64,000 bases of DNA from Allodiplogaster sudhausi. Its lineage: Eukaryota; Nematoda; Chromadorea; Rhabditida; Diplogasteridae. The translations under genes were made by a program, and so were the position numbers. Below, one piece after another: positions 19,297 through 33,721 of this stretch. Position 1 is the stretch's first letter. Each line of letters begins with the position of its first letter. The notes beneath the pieces were generated by a model that was not told the origin of the DNA, did no database searches, and saw nothing but the letters and a program-made list of their open reading frames with translations. Location: NCBI GenBank assembly GCA_945643635.1, contig CALZFC010000021.1, forward strand, positions 4,079,001 to 4,143,000, given 5' to 3'.

Positions 19297-22200
19297 TTGC
19301 AGAACTCTAGTACCAAAACTTTTCTAGTTACAAGCGCTTTTGTGAAGATCATATTTCGATCGATAAATCTCCAAAACCTATGTAAACCTAGTGGACACTG
19401 TATTTGTTGTACTCAGCTCGACGAGCTGAGTCCAATGTTCGGCTGCTCGAGACCCATAGCTCGAAACGGAGCGGAAATAGAAAAAGCGATACTGTAGGTC
19501 AGGTAAACACAAAGTAGTGTAATTAGAGATCTACGCATTCTGGGTTTGGTTGCAGAACTCTAGTACCAAAACTTTTCTAGTTACAAGCGCTTTTGTGAAG
19601 ATCATATTTCGATCGATAAATCTCCAAAACCTCTGTAAACCTAGTGGACACTGTATTTGTTGTACTCAGATCGACGAGCTGAGTCCAAGTTCGGCTGCTC
19701 GAGACCCATAACTCCAAACGGAGCGGAAATAGAAAATCGATAATGTAGGTCAGGTAAACACAAAGTGGTGTAATTTGAGATCTATGCACTCAGGGTAGAT
19801 GAACGAAATTGGTTGCAGAACTCTAGTACCAAAACTTTTCTAGTTACAAGCGCATTTGTGAAGATCATATTTCGATCGATAAATCTCCAAAACCTCTGTA
19901 AACCTAGTGGACACTGTATTTCTTGTAATCAGCTCGACGAGCTGAGTCCAATGTTCGGCTACTCGAGACCCATAACTCCAAACGGAGCGGAAATAGAAAA
20001 TCGATAATGTAGGTCAGGTAAACACAAAGTGGTGTAATTTGAGATCTATGCACTCAGGGTAGAAGAACGAAATTGGTTGCAGAACTCTAGTACCAAAACT
20101 TTTCTAGTTACAAGCGCTTTTGTGAAGATCATATTTCGATCGATAAATCTCCAAAACCTCTGTAAACCTAGTGGACACTGTATTTCTTGTAATCAGCTCG
20201 ACGAGCTGAGTCCAATGTTCGGCTACTCGAGACCCATAACTCCAAACGGAGCGGAAATAGAAAATCGATAATGTAGGTCAGGTAAACACAAAGTGGTGTA
20301 ATTTGAGATCTATGCACTCAGGGTAGATGAACGAAATTGGTTGCAGAACTCTAGTACCAAAATTTTTCTAGTTACAAGCGCTTTTGTGAAGATCATATTT
20401 CGATCGATAAATCTCCAAAACCTATGTAAACCTAGTGGACACTGTATTTGTTGTACTCAGCTCGACGAGCTGAGTCCAATGTTCGGCTGCTCGAGACCCA
20501 TAGCTCGAAACGGAGCGGAAATAGAAAAAGCGATACTGTAGGTCAGGTAAACACAAAGTAGTGTAATTAGAGATCTACGCACTATGGGTACACGAACGAA
20601 ATTGGTTGCAGAACTCTAGTACCAAAACTTTTCTAGTTAAAAGCGCTTTTGTGAAGATCATATTTCGATCGATAAATCTCCAAAACCTCTGTAAACCTAG
20701 TGGACACTGTATTTGTTGTACTCAGCTCGACGAGGTGAGTCCAATGTTCGGCTGCTCGAGACCCATAGCTCGAAACGGAGCGGAAATAGAAAATCGATAA
20801 TGTAGGTCAGTTAAACACAAAGTGGTGTAATTTGAGATCTATGCACTCAGGGTAGATGAACGAAATTGGTTGCAGAACTCTAGTACCAAAACTTTTCTAG
20901 TTACAAGCGCTTTTGTGAAGATCATATTTCGATCGATAAATCTCCAAAACCTTTATAAACCTAGCGGACGCTGTATTTGTTGTACTCAGCTCGTCGAGAT
21001 GGGTCGAATGGTAGGTTACTCGAGACCCATAACTCGAAACGGAGCGGAAATAGAAAAATCGATACTGTAGGTCAGGTAAACACAAAGAAGTGTAATTAGA
21101 GATCTACGCACTATGGGTACACGAACGAAATTGGTTGCAGAACTTTAGTACCAAAACTTTTCTAGTTAAAAGCGCTTTTGTGAAGATCATATTTCGATCG
21201 ATAAATCTCCAAAACCTCTGTAAACCTAGTGGACACTGTATTTCTTGTAATCAGCTCGACGAGCTGAGTCCAATGTTCGGCTACTCGAGACCCATAACTC
21301 CAAACGGAGCGGAAATAGAAAATCGATAATGTAGGTCAGGTAAACACAAAGTGGTGTAATTTGAGATCTATGCACTCAGGGTAGATGAACGAAATTGGTT
21401 GCAGAACTCTAGTACCAAAACTTTTCTAGTTACAAGCGCTTTTGTGAAGATCATATTTCGATCGATAAATCTCCAAAACCTCTGTAAACCTAGTGGACAC
21501 TGTATTTGTTGTACTCAGCTCGACGAGCTGAGTCCAATGTTCGGCTGCTCGAGACCCATAGCTCGAAACGGAGCGGAAATAGAAAAAGCGATACTGTAGG
21601 TCAGGTAAACACAAAGTAGTGTAATTAGAGATCTACGCATTCTGGGTTTGGTTGCAGAACTCTAGTACCAAAACTTTTCTAGTTACAAGCGCTTTTGTGA
21701 AGATCATATTTCGATCGATAAATCTCCAAAACCTCTGTAAACCTAGTGGACACTGTATTTGTTGTACTCAGCTCGACGAGCTGAGTCCAATGTTCGGCTG
21801 CTCGAGACCCATAGCTCGAAACGGAGCGGAAATAGAAAAAGCGATACTGTAGGTCAGGTAAACACAAAGTAGTGTAATTAGAGATCTACGCATTCTGGGT
21901 TTGGTTGCAGAACTCTAGTACCAAAACTTTTCTAGTTACAAGCGCTTTTGTGAAGATCATATTTCGATCGATAAATCTCCAAAACCTCTGTAAACCTAGT
22001 GGACACTGTATTTGTTGTACTCAGATCGACGAGCTGAGTCCAAGTTCGGCTGCTCGAGACCCATAACTCCAAACGGAGCGGAAATAGAAAATCGATAATG
22101 TAGGTCAGGTAAACACAAAGTGGTGTAATTTGAGATCTATGCACTCAGGGTAGATGAACGAAATTGGTTGCAGAACTCTAGTACCAAAACTTTTCTAGTT

Positions 22201-25200
22201 ACAAGCGCTTTTGTGAAGATCATATTTCGATCGATAAATCTCCAAAACCTATGTAAACCTAGTGGACACTGTATTTGTTGTACTCAGCTCGACGAGCTGA
22301 GTCCAATGTTCGGCTGCTCGAGACCCATAGCTCGAAACGGAGCGGAAATAGAAAAAGCGATACTGTAGGTCAGGTAAACACAAAGTAGTGTAATTAGAGA
22401 TCTACGCACTATGGGTACACGAACGAAATTGGTTGCAGAACTCTAGTACCAAAACTTTTCTAGTTAAAAGCGCTTTTGTGAAGATCATATTTCGATCGAT
22501 AAATCTCCAAAACCTCTGTAAACCTAGTGGACACTGTATTTGTTGTACTCAGCTCGACGAGGTGAGTCCAATGTTCGGCTGCTCGAGACCCATAGCTCGA
22601 AACGGAGCGGAAATAGAAAATCGATAATGTAGGTCAGTTAAACACAAAGTGGTGTAATTTGAGATCTATGCACTCAGGGTAGATGAACGAAATTGGTTGC
22701 AGAACTCTAGTACCAAAACTTTTCTAGTTACAAGCGCTTTTGTGAAGATCATATTTCGATCGATAAATCTCCAAAACCTTTATAAACCTAGCGGACGCTG
22801 TATTTGTTGTACTCAGCTCGTCGAGATGGGTCGAATGGTAGGTTACTCGAGACCCATAACTCGAAACGGAGCGGAAATAGAAAAATCGATACTGTAGGTC
22901 AGGTAAACACAAAGAAGTGTAATTAGAGATCTACGCACTATGGGTACACGAACGAAATTGGTTGCAGAACTTTAGTACCAAAACTTTTCTAGTTAAAAGC
23001 GCTTTTGTGAAGATCATATTTCGATCGATAAATCTCCAAAACCTCTGTAAACCTAGTGGACACTGTATTTGTTGTACTCAGCTCGACGAGCTGAGTCCAA
23101 TGTTCGGCTACTCGAGACCCATAACTCCAAACGGAGCGGAAATAGAAAATCGATAATGTAGGTCAGGTAAACACAAAGTGGTGTAATTTGAGATCTATGC
23201 ACTCAGGGTAGATGAACGAAATTGGTTGCAGAACTCTAGTACCAAAACTTTTCTAGTTACAAGCGCTTTTGTGAAGATCATATTTCGATCGATAAATCTC
23301 CAAAACCTATGTAAACCTAGTGGACACTGTATTTGTTGTACTCAGCTCGACGAGCTGAGTCCAATGTTCGGCTGCTCGAGACCCATAGCTCGAAACGGAG
23401 CGGAAATAGAAAAATCGATACTGTAGGTCAGGTAAACACAAAGTAGTGTAATTAGAGATCTACGCATTCTGGGTTTGGTTGCAGAACTCTAGTACCAAAA
23501 CTTTTCTAGTTACAAGCGCTTTTGTGAAGATCATATTTCGATCGATAAATCTCCAAAACCTATGTAAACCTAGTGGACACTGTATTTGTTGTACTCAGCT
23601 CGACGAGCTGAGTCCAATGTTCGGCTACTCGAGACCCATAACTCCAAACGGAGCGGAAATAGAAAATCGATAATGTAGGTCAGGTAAACACAAAGTGGTG
23701 TAATTTGAGATCTATGCACTCAGGGTAGATGAACGAAATTGGTTGCAGAACTCTAGTACCAAAACTTTTCTAGTTACAAGCGCTTTTGTGAAGATCATAT
23801 TTCGATCGATAAATCTCCAAAACCTCTGTAAACCTAGTGGACACTGTATTTCTTGTAATCAGCTCGACGAGCTGAGTCCAATGTTCGGCTACTCGAGACC
23901 CATAACTGCAAACGGAGCGGAAATAGAAAATCGATAATGTAGGTCAGGTAAACACAAAGTGGTGTAATTTGAGATCTATGCACTCAGGGTAGATGAACGA
24001 AATTGGTTGCAGAACTCTAGTACCAAAACTTTTCTAGTTACAAGCGCTTTTGTGAAGATCATATTTCGATCGATAAATCTCCAAAACCTATGTAAACCTA
24101 GTGGACACTGTATTTGTTGTACTCAGCTCGACGAGCTGTGTCCAATGTTCGGCTGCTCGAGACCCATAGCTCGAAACGGAGCGGAAATAGAAAAAGCGAT
24201 ACTGTAGGTCAGGTAAACACAAAGTAGTGTAATTAGAGATCTACGCACTATGGGTACACGAACGAAATTGGTTGCAGAACTCTAGTACCAAAACTTTTCT
24301 AGTTAAAAGCGCTTTTGTGAAGATCATATTTCGATCGATAAATCTCCAAAACCTCTGTAAACCTAGTGGACACTGTATTTGTTGTACTCAGCTCGACGAG
24401 GTGAGTCCAATGTTCGGCTGCTCGAGACCCATAGCTCGAAACGGAGCGGAAATAGAAAATCGATAATGTAGGTCAGTTAAACACAAAGTGGTGTAATTTG
24501 AGATCTATGCACTCAGGGTAGATGAACGAAATTGGTTGCAGAACTCTAGTACCAAAACTTTTCTTACAAGCGCTTTTGTGAAGATCATATTTCGATCGAT
24601 AAATCTCCAAAACCTTTATAAACCTAGCGGACGCTGTATTTGTTGTACTCAGCTCGTCGAGATGGGTCGAATGGTAGGTTACTCGAGACCCATAACTCGA
24701 AACGGAGCGGAAATAGAAAAATCGATACTGTAGGTCAGGTAAACACAAAGAAGTGTAATTAGAGATCTACGCACTATGGGTACACGAACGAAATTGGTTG
24801 CAGAACTTTAGTACCAAAACTTTTCTAGTTAAAAGCGCTTTTGTGAAGATCATATTTCGATCGATAAATCTCCAAAACCTCTGTAAACCTAGTGGACACT
24901 GTATTTGTTGTACTCAGCTCGACGAGCTGAGTCCAATGTTCGGCTACTCGAGACCCATAACTCGAAACGGAGCGGAAATAGAAAAATCGATACAGTAGGT
25001 CAGGTAAATACAAAGTAGTGTAATTATAGATCTACGCACTATGGGTACACGAACGAAATTGGTTGCAGAACTCTAGTACCAAAACTTTTCTAGTTAAAAG
25101 CGCTTTTGTGAAGATCATATTTCGATCGATAAATCTCCAAAACCTCTGTAAACCTAGTGGACACTGTATTTGTTGTACTCAGCTCGACGAGCTGAGTCCA

Positions 25201-28200
25201 AGTTCGGCTGCTCGAGACCCATAGCTCGAAACGGAGCGGAAATAGAAAAATCGATACTGTAGGTCAGGTAAACACAAAGTGGTGTAATTTGAGATCTACG
25301 CATTCTGGGTTTGGTTGCAGAACTCTAGTACCAAAACTTTTCTAGTTACAAGCGCTTTTGTGAAGATCATATTTCGATCGATAAATCTCCAAAACCTCTG
25401 TAAACCTAGTGGACACTGTATTTGTTGTACTCAGATCGACGAGCTGAGTCCAAGTTCGGCTGCTCGAGACCCATAACTCCAAACGGAGCGGAAATAGAAA
25501 ATCGATAATGTAGGTCAGGTAAACACAAAGTGGTGTAATTTGAGATCTATGCACTCAGGGTAGATGAACGAAATTGGTTGCAGAACTCTAGTACCAAAAC
25601 TTTTCTAGTTACAAGCGCTTTTGTGAAGATCATATTTCGATCGATAAATCTCCAAAACCTCTGTAAACCTAGTGGACACTGTATTTCTTGTAATCAGCTC
25701 GACGAGCTGAGTCCAATGTTCGGCTACTCGAGACCCATAACTCCAAACGGAGCGGAAATAGAAAATCGATAATGTAGGTCAGGTAAACACAAAGTGGTGT
25801 AATTTGAGATCTATGCACTCAGGGTAGAAGAACGAAATTGGTTGCAGAACTCTAGTACCAAAACTTTTCTAGTTACAAGCGCTTTTGTGAAGATCATATT
25901 TCGATCGATAAATCTCCAAAACCTCTGTAAACCTAGTGGACACTGTATTTCTTGTAATCAGCTCGACGAGCTGAGTCCAATGTTCGGCTACTCGAGACCC
26001 ATAACTCCAAACGGAGCGGAAATAGAAAATCGATAATGTAGGTCAGGTAAACACAAAGTGGTGTAATTTGAGATCTATGCACTCAGGGTAGATGAACGAA
26101 ATTGGTTGCAGAACTCTAGTACCAAAATTTTCTAGTTACAAGCGCTTTTGTGAAGATCATATTTCGATCGATAAATCTCCAAAACCTATGTAAACCTAGT
26201 GGACACTGTATTTGTTGTACTCAGCTCGACGAGCTGAGTCCAATGTTCGGCTGCTCGAGACCCATAGCTCGAAACGGAGCGGAAATAGAAAAAGCGATAC
26301 TGTAGGTCAGGTAAACACAAAGTAGTGTAATTAGAGATCTACGCACTATGGGTACACGAACGAAATTGGTTGCAGAACTCTAGTACCAAAACTTTTCTAG
26401 TTAAAAGCGCTTTTGTGAAGATCATATTTCGATCGATAAATCTCCAAAACCTCTGTAAACCTAGTGGACACTGTATTTGTTGTACTCAGCTCGACGAGGT
26501 GAGTCCAATGTTCGGCTGCTCGAGACCCATAGCTCGAAACGGAGCGGAAATAGAAAATCGATAATGTAGGTCAGTTAAACACAAAGTGGTGTAATTTGAG
26601 ATCTATGCACTCAGGGTAGATGAACGAAATTGGTTGCAGAACTCTAGTACCAAAACTTTTCTAGTTACAAGCGCTTTTGTGAAGATCATATTTCGATCGA
26701 TAAATCTCCAAAACCTTTATAAACCTAGCGGACGCTGTATTTGTTGTACTCAGCTCGTCGAGATGGGTCGAATGGTAGGTTACTCGAGACCCATAACTCG
26801 AAACGGAGCGGAAATAGAAAAATCGATACTGTAGGTCAGGTAAACACAAAGAAGTGTAATTAGAGATCTACGCACTATGGGTACACGAACGAAATTGGTT
26901 GCAGAACTTTAGTACCAAAACTTTTCTAGTTAAAAGCGCTTTTGTGAAGATCATATTTCGATCGATAAATCTCCAAAACCTCTGTAAACCTAGTGGACAC
27001 TGTATTTGTTGTAATCAGCTCGACGAGCTGAGTCCAATGTTCGGCTACTCGAGACCCATAACTCCAAACGGAGCGGAAATAGAAAATCGATAATGTAGGT
27101 CAGGTAAACACAAAGTGGTGTAATTTGAGATCTATGCACTCAGGGTAGATGAACGAAATTGGTTGCAGAACTCTAGTACCAAAACTTTTCTAGTTACAAG
27201 CGCTTTTGTGAAGATCATATTTCGATCGATAAATCTCCAAAACCTATGTAAACCTAGTGGACACTGTATTTGTTGTACTCAGCTCGACGAGCTGAGTCCA
27301 ATGTTCGGCTGCTCGAGACCCATAGCTCGAAACGGAGCGGAAATAGAAAAAGCGATACTGTAGGTCAGGTAAACACAAAGTAGTGTAATTAGAGATCTAC
27401 GCATTCTGGGTTTGGTTGCAGAACTCTAGTACCAAAACTTTTCTAGTTACAAGCGCTTTTGTGAAGATCATATTTCGATCGATAAATCTCCAAAACCTCT
27501 GTAAACCTAGTGGACACTGTATTTGTTGTACTCAGATCGACGAGCTGAGTCCAAGTTCGGCTGCTCGAGACCCATGACTCCAAACGGAGCGGAAATAGAA
27601 AATCGATAATGTAGGTCAGGTAAACACAAAGTGGTGTAATTTGAGATCTATGCACTCAGGGTAGATGAACGAAATTGGTTGCAGAACTCTAGTACCAAAA
27701 CTTTTCTAGTTACAAGCGCTTTTGTGAAGATCATATTTCGATCGATAAATCTCCAAAACCTCTGTAAACCTAGTGGACAAGATCGACGAGCTGAGTCCAA
27801 GTTCGGCTGCTCGAGACCCATAACTCCAAACGGAGCGGAAATAGAAAATCGATAATGTAGGTCAGGTAAACACAAAGTGGTGTAATTTGAGATCTATGCA
27901 CTCAGGGTAGATGAACGAAATTGGTTGCAGAACTCTAGTACCAAAACTTTTCTAGTTACAAGCGCTTTTGTGAAGATCATATTTCGATCGATAAATCTCC
28001 AAAACCTATGTAAACCTAGTGGACACTGTATTTGTTGTACTCAGCTCGACGAGCTGAGTCCAATGTTCGGCTACTCGAGACCCATAACTCCAAACGGAGC
28101 GGAAATAGAAAATCGATAATGTAGGTCAGGTAAACACAAAGTGGTGTAATTTGAGATCTATGCACTCAGGGTAGATGAACGAAATTGGTTGCAGAACTCT

Positions 28201-31200
28201 AGTACCAAAACTTTTCTAGTTACAAGCGCTTTTGTGAAGATCATATTTCGATCGATAAATCTCCAAAACCTCTGTAAACCTAGTGGACACTGTATTTGTT
28301 GTAATCAGCTCGACGAGCTGAGTCCAATGTTCGGCTACTCGAGACCCATAACTCCAAACGGAGCGGAAATAGAAAATCGATAATGTAGGTCAGGTAAACA
28401 CAAAGTGGTGTAATTTGAGATCTATGCACTCAGGGTAGATGAACGAAATTGGTTGCAGAACTCTAGTACCAAAACTTTTCTAGTTACAAGCGCTTTTGTG
28501 AAGATCATATTTCGATCGATAAATCTCCAAAACCTATGTAAACCTAGTGGACACTGTATTTGTTGTACTCAGCTCGACGAGCTGAGTCCAATGTTCGGCT
28601 GCTCGAGACCCATAGCTCGAAACGGAGCGGAAATAGAAAAATCGATACTGTAGGTCAGGTAAACACAAAGTGGTGTAATTTGAGATCTATGCACTCAGGG
28701 TAGATGAACGAAATTGGTTGCAGAACTCTAGTACCAAAACTTTTCTAGTTACAAGCGCTTTTGTGAAGATCATATTTCGATCGATAAATCTCCAAAACCT
28801 TTATAAACCTAGCGGACGCTGTATTTGTTGTACTCAGCTCGTCGAGATGGGTCGAATGGTAGGTTACTCGAGACCCATAACTCGAAACGGAGCGGAAATA
28901 GAAAAATCGATACTGTAGGTCAGGTAAACACAAAGAAGTGTAATTAGAGATCTACGCACTATGGGTACACGAACGAAATTGGTTGCAGAACTCTAGTACC
29001 AAAACTTTTCTAGTTAAAAGCGCTTTTGTGAAGATCATATTTCGATCGATAAATCTCCAAAACCTCTGTAAACCTAGTGGACACTGTATTTGTTGTACTC
29101 AGCTCGACGAGCTGAGTCCAATGTTCGGCTACTCGAGACCCATAACTCCAAACGGAGCGGAAATAGAAAATCGATAATGTAGGTCAGGTAAACACAAAGT
29201 GGTGTAATTTGAGATCTATGCACTCAGGGTAGATGAACGAAATTGGTTGCAGAACTCTAGTACCAAAACTTTTCTAGTTACAAGCGCTTTTGTGAAGATC
29301 ATATTTCGATCGATAAATCTCCAAAACCTATGTAAACCTAGTGGACACTGTATTTGTTGTACTCAGCTCGACGAGCTGAGTCCAATGTTCGGCTGCTCGA
29401 GACCCATAGCTCGAAACGGAGCGGAAATAGAAAAATCGATACTGTAGGTCAGGTAAACACAAAGTAGTGTAATTAGAGATCTACGCATTCTGGGTTTGGT
29501 TGCAGAACTCTAGTACCAAAACTTTTCTAGTTACAAGCGCTTTTGTGAAGATCATATTTCGATCGATAAATCTCCAAAACCTCTGTAAACCTAGTGGACA
29601 CTGTATTTGTTGTACTCAGCTCGACGAGCTGAGTCCAAGTTCGGCTGCTCGAGACCCATAACTCCAAACGGAGCGGAAATAGAAAATCGATAATGTAGGT
29701 CAGGTAAACACAAAGTGGTGTAATTTGAGATCTATGCACTCAGGGTAGATGAACGAAATTGGTTGCAGAACTCTAGTACCAAAACTTTTCTAGTTACAAG
29801 CGCTTTTGTGAAGATCATATTTCGATCGATAAATCTCCAAAACCTCTGTAAACCTAGTGGACACTGTATTTGTTGTACTCAGCTCGACGAGCTGAGTCCA
29901 AGTTCGGCTGCTCGAGACCCATAACTCCAAACGGAGCGGAAATAGAAAATCGATAATGTAGGTCAGGTAAACACAAAGTGGTGTAATTTGAGATCTATGC
30001 ACTCAGGGTAGATGAACGAAATTGGTTGCAGAACTCTAGTACCAAAACTTTTCTAGTTACAAGCGCTTTTGTGAAGATCATATTTCGATCGATAAATCTC
30101 CAAAACCTATGTAAACCTAGTGGACACTGTATTTGTTGTACTCAGCTCGACGAGCTGAGTCCAATGTTCGGCTACTCGAGACCCATAACTCCAAACGGAG
30201 CGGAAATAGAAAATCGATAATGTAGGTCAGGTAAACACAAAGTGGTGTAATTTGAGATCTATGCACTCAGGGTAGATGAACGAAATTGGTTGCAGAACTC
30301 TAGTACCAAAACTTTTCTAGTTACAAGCGCTTTTGTGAAGATCATATTTCGATCGATAAATCTCCAAAACCTCTGTAAACCTAGTGGACACTGTATTTGT
30401 TGTACTCAGCTCGACGAGCTGAGTCCAATGTTCGGCTACTCGAGACCCATAACTCCAAACGGAGCGGAAATAGAAAATCGATAATGTAGGTCAGGTAAAC
30501 ACAAAGTGGTGTAATTTGAGATCTATGCACTCAGGGTAGATGAACGAAATTGGTTGCAGAACTCTAGTACCAAAACTTTTCTAGTTACAAGCGCTTTTGT
30601 GAAGATCATATTTCGATCGATAAATCTCCAAAACCTATGTAAACCTAGTGGACACTGTATTTGTTGTACTCAGCTCGACGAGCTGAGTCCAATGTTCGGC
30701 TGCTCGAGACCCATAGCTCGAAACGGAGCGGAAATAGAAAAAGCGATACTGTAGGTCAGGTAAACACAAAGTAGTGTAATTAGAGATCTACGCACTATGG
30801 GTACACGAACGAAATTGGTTGCAGAACTCTAGTACCAAAACTTTTCTAGTTAAAAGCGCTTTTGTGAAGATCATATTTCGATCGATAAATCTCCAAAACC
30901 TCTGTAAACCTAGTGGACACTGTATTTGTTGTACTCAGCTCGACGAGCTGAGTCCAATGTTCGGCTGCTCGAGACCCATAGCTCGAAACGGAGCGGAAAT
31001 AGAAAATCGATAATGTAGGTCAGGTAAACACAAAGTGGTGTAATTTGAGATCTATGCACTCAGGGTAGATGAACGAAATTGGTTGCAGAACTCTAGTACC
31101 AAAACTTTTCTAGTTACAAGCGCTTTTGTGAAGATCATATTTCGATCGATAAATCTCCAAAACCTTTGTAAACCTAGCGGACACTGTATTTGTTGTACTC

Positions 31201-31875
31201 AGCTCGACGAGCTGAGTCCAATGTTCGGCTACTCGAGACCCATAACTCCAAACGGAGCGGAAATAGAAAATCGATAATGTAGGTCAGGTAAACACAAAGT
31301 GGTGTAATTTGAGATCTATGCACTCAGGGTAGATGAACGAAATTGGTTGCAGAACTCTAGTACCAAAACTTTTCTAGTTACAAGCGCTTTTGTGAAGATC
31401 ATATTTCGATCGATAAATCTCCAAAACCTCTGTAAACCTAGTGGACACTGTATTTGTTGTAATCAGCTCGACGAGCTGAGTCCAATGTTCGGCTACTCGA
31501 GACCCATAACTCCAAACGGAGCGGAAATAGAAAATCGATAATGTAGGTCAGGTAAACACAAAGTGGTGTAATTTGAGATCTATGCACTCAGGGTAGATGA
31601 ACGAAATTGGTTGCAGAACTCTAGTACCAAAACTTTTCTAGTTACAAGCGCTTTTGTGAAGATCATATTTCGATCGATAAATCTCCAAAACCTATGTAAA
31701 CCTAGTGGACACTGTATTTGTTGTACTCAGCTCGACGAGCTGAGTCCAATGTTCGGCTGCTCGAGACCCATAGCTCGAAACGGAGCGGAAATAGAAAAAG
31801 CGATACTGTAGGTCAGGTAAACACAAAGTAGTGTAATTAGAGATCTACGCACTATGGGTACACGAACGAAATTGG
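19297..31875 (+). repeat. Satellite domain with ~1.8-2.1-kb higher-order units
   Basis: A marker monomer with GACGAGGTGAGTCC recurs at 20606, 22433, 24272, 26370 and 31876, usually just before a B-type monomer (20870, 22697, 24536, 26634). The first spacings are 1827, 1839 and 2098 bp, about seven to eight monomers. Confidence 0.8.
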
Positions 31876-32139
31876 TTGCAGAACTCTAGTACCAAAACTT
31901 TTCTAGTTAAAAGCGCTTTTGTGAAGATCATATTTCGATCGATAAATCTCCAAAACCTCTGTAAACCTAGTGGACACTGTATTTGTTGTACTCAGCTCGA
32001 CGAGGTGAGTCCAATGTTCGGCTGCTCGAGACCCATAGCTCGAAACGGAGCGGAAATAGAAAATCGATAATGTAGGTCAGTTAAACACAAAGTGGTGTAA
32101 TTTGAGATCTATGCACTCAGGGTAGATGAACGAAATTGG

Positions 32140-33721
32140 TTGCAGAACTCTAGTACCAAAACTTTTCTAGTTACAAGCGCTTTTGTGAAGATCATATTTC
32201 GATCGATAAATCTCCAAAACCTTTATAAACCTAGCGGACGCTGTATTTGTTGTACTCAGCTCGTCGAGATGGGTCGAATGGTAGGTTACTCGAGACCCAT
32301 AACTCAAAACGGAGCGGAAATAGAAAAATCGATACTGTAGGTCAGGTAAACACAAAGAAGTGTAATTAGAGATCTACGCACTATGGGTACACGAACGAAA
32401 TTGGTTGCAGAACTTAGTACCAAAACTTTTCTAGTTAAAAGCGCTTTTGTGAAGATCATATTTCGATCGATAAATCTCCAAAACCTCTGTAAACCTAGTG
32501 GACACTGTATTTGTTGTACTCAGCTCGACGAGCTGAGTCCAAGTTCGGCTGCTCGAGACCCATAACTCCAAACGGAGCGGAAATAGAAAATCGATAATGT
32601 AGGTCAGGTAAACACAAAGTGGTGTAATTTGAGATCTATGCACTCAGGGTAGATGAACGAAATTGGTTGCAGAACTCTAGTACCAAAACTTTTCTAGTTA
32701 CAAGCGCTTTTGTGAAGATCATATTTCGATCGATAAATCTCCAAAACCTATGTAAACCTAGTGGACACTGTATTTGTTGTACTCAGCTCGACGAGCTGAG
32801 TCCAATGTTCGGCTACTCGAGACCCATAACTCCAAACGGAGCGGAAATAGAAAATCGATAATGTAGGTCAGGTAAACACAAAGTGGTGTAATTTGAGATC
32901 TATGCACTCAGGGTAGATGAACGAAATTGGTTGCAGAACTCTAGTACCAAAACTTTTCTAGTTACAAGCGCTTTTGTGAAGATCATATTTCGATCGATAA
33001 ATCTCCAAAACCTTTATAAACCTAGCGGACGCTGTATTTGTTGTACTCAGCTCGTCGAGATGGGTCGAATGGTAGGTTACTCGAGACCCATAACTCAAAA
33101 CGGAGCGGAAATAGAAAAATCGATACTGTAGGTCAGGTAAACACAAAGAAGTGTAATTAGAGATCTACGCACTATGGGTACACGAACGAAATTGGTTGCA
33201 GAACTTAGTACCAAAACTTTTCTAGTTACAAGCGCTTTTGTGAAGATCATATTTCGATCGATAAATCTCCAAAACCTCTGTAAACCTAGTGGACACTGTA
33301 TTTGTTGTACTCAGCTCGACGAGCTGAGTCCAAGTTCGGCTGCTCGAGACCCATAACTCCAAACGGAGCGGAAATAGAAAATCGATAATGTAGGTCAGGT
33401 AAACACAAAGTGGTGTAATTTGAGATCTATGCACTCAGGGTAGATGAACGAAATTGGTTGCAGAACTCTAGTACCAAAACTTTTCTAGTTACAAGCGCTT
33501 TTGTGAAGATCATATTTCGATCGATAAATCTCCAAAACCTCTGTAAACCTAGTGGACACTGTATTTGTTGTACTCAGCTCGACGAGCTGAGTCCAATGTT
33601 CGGCTACTCGAGACCCATAACTCCAAACGGAGCGGAAATAGAAAATCGATAATGTAGGTCAGGTAAACACAAAGTGGTGTAATTTGAGATCTATGCACTC
33701 AGGGTAGATGAACGAAATTGG
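32140..33721 (+). repeat. 791-bp (three-monomer) local duplication
   Basis: Monomers at 32140, 32405 and 32667 recur 791 bp downstream. Both copies share ATAACTCAAAACGG (near 32300 and 33091) and the one-base deletion GCAGAACTTAGTACC (near 32407 and 33198). Confidence 0.9.
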
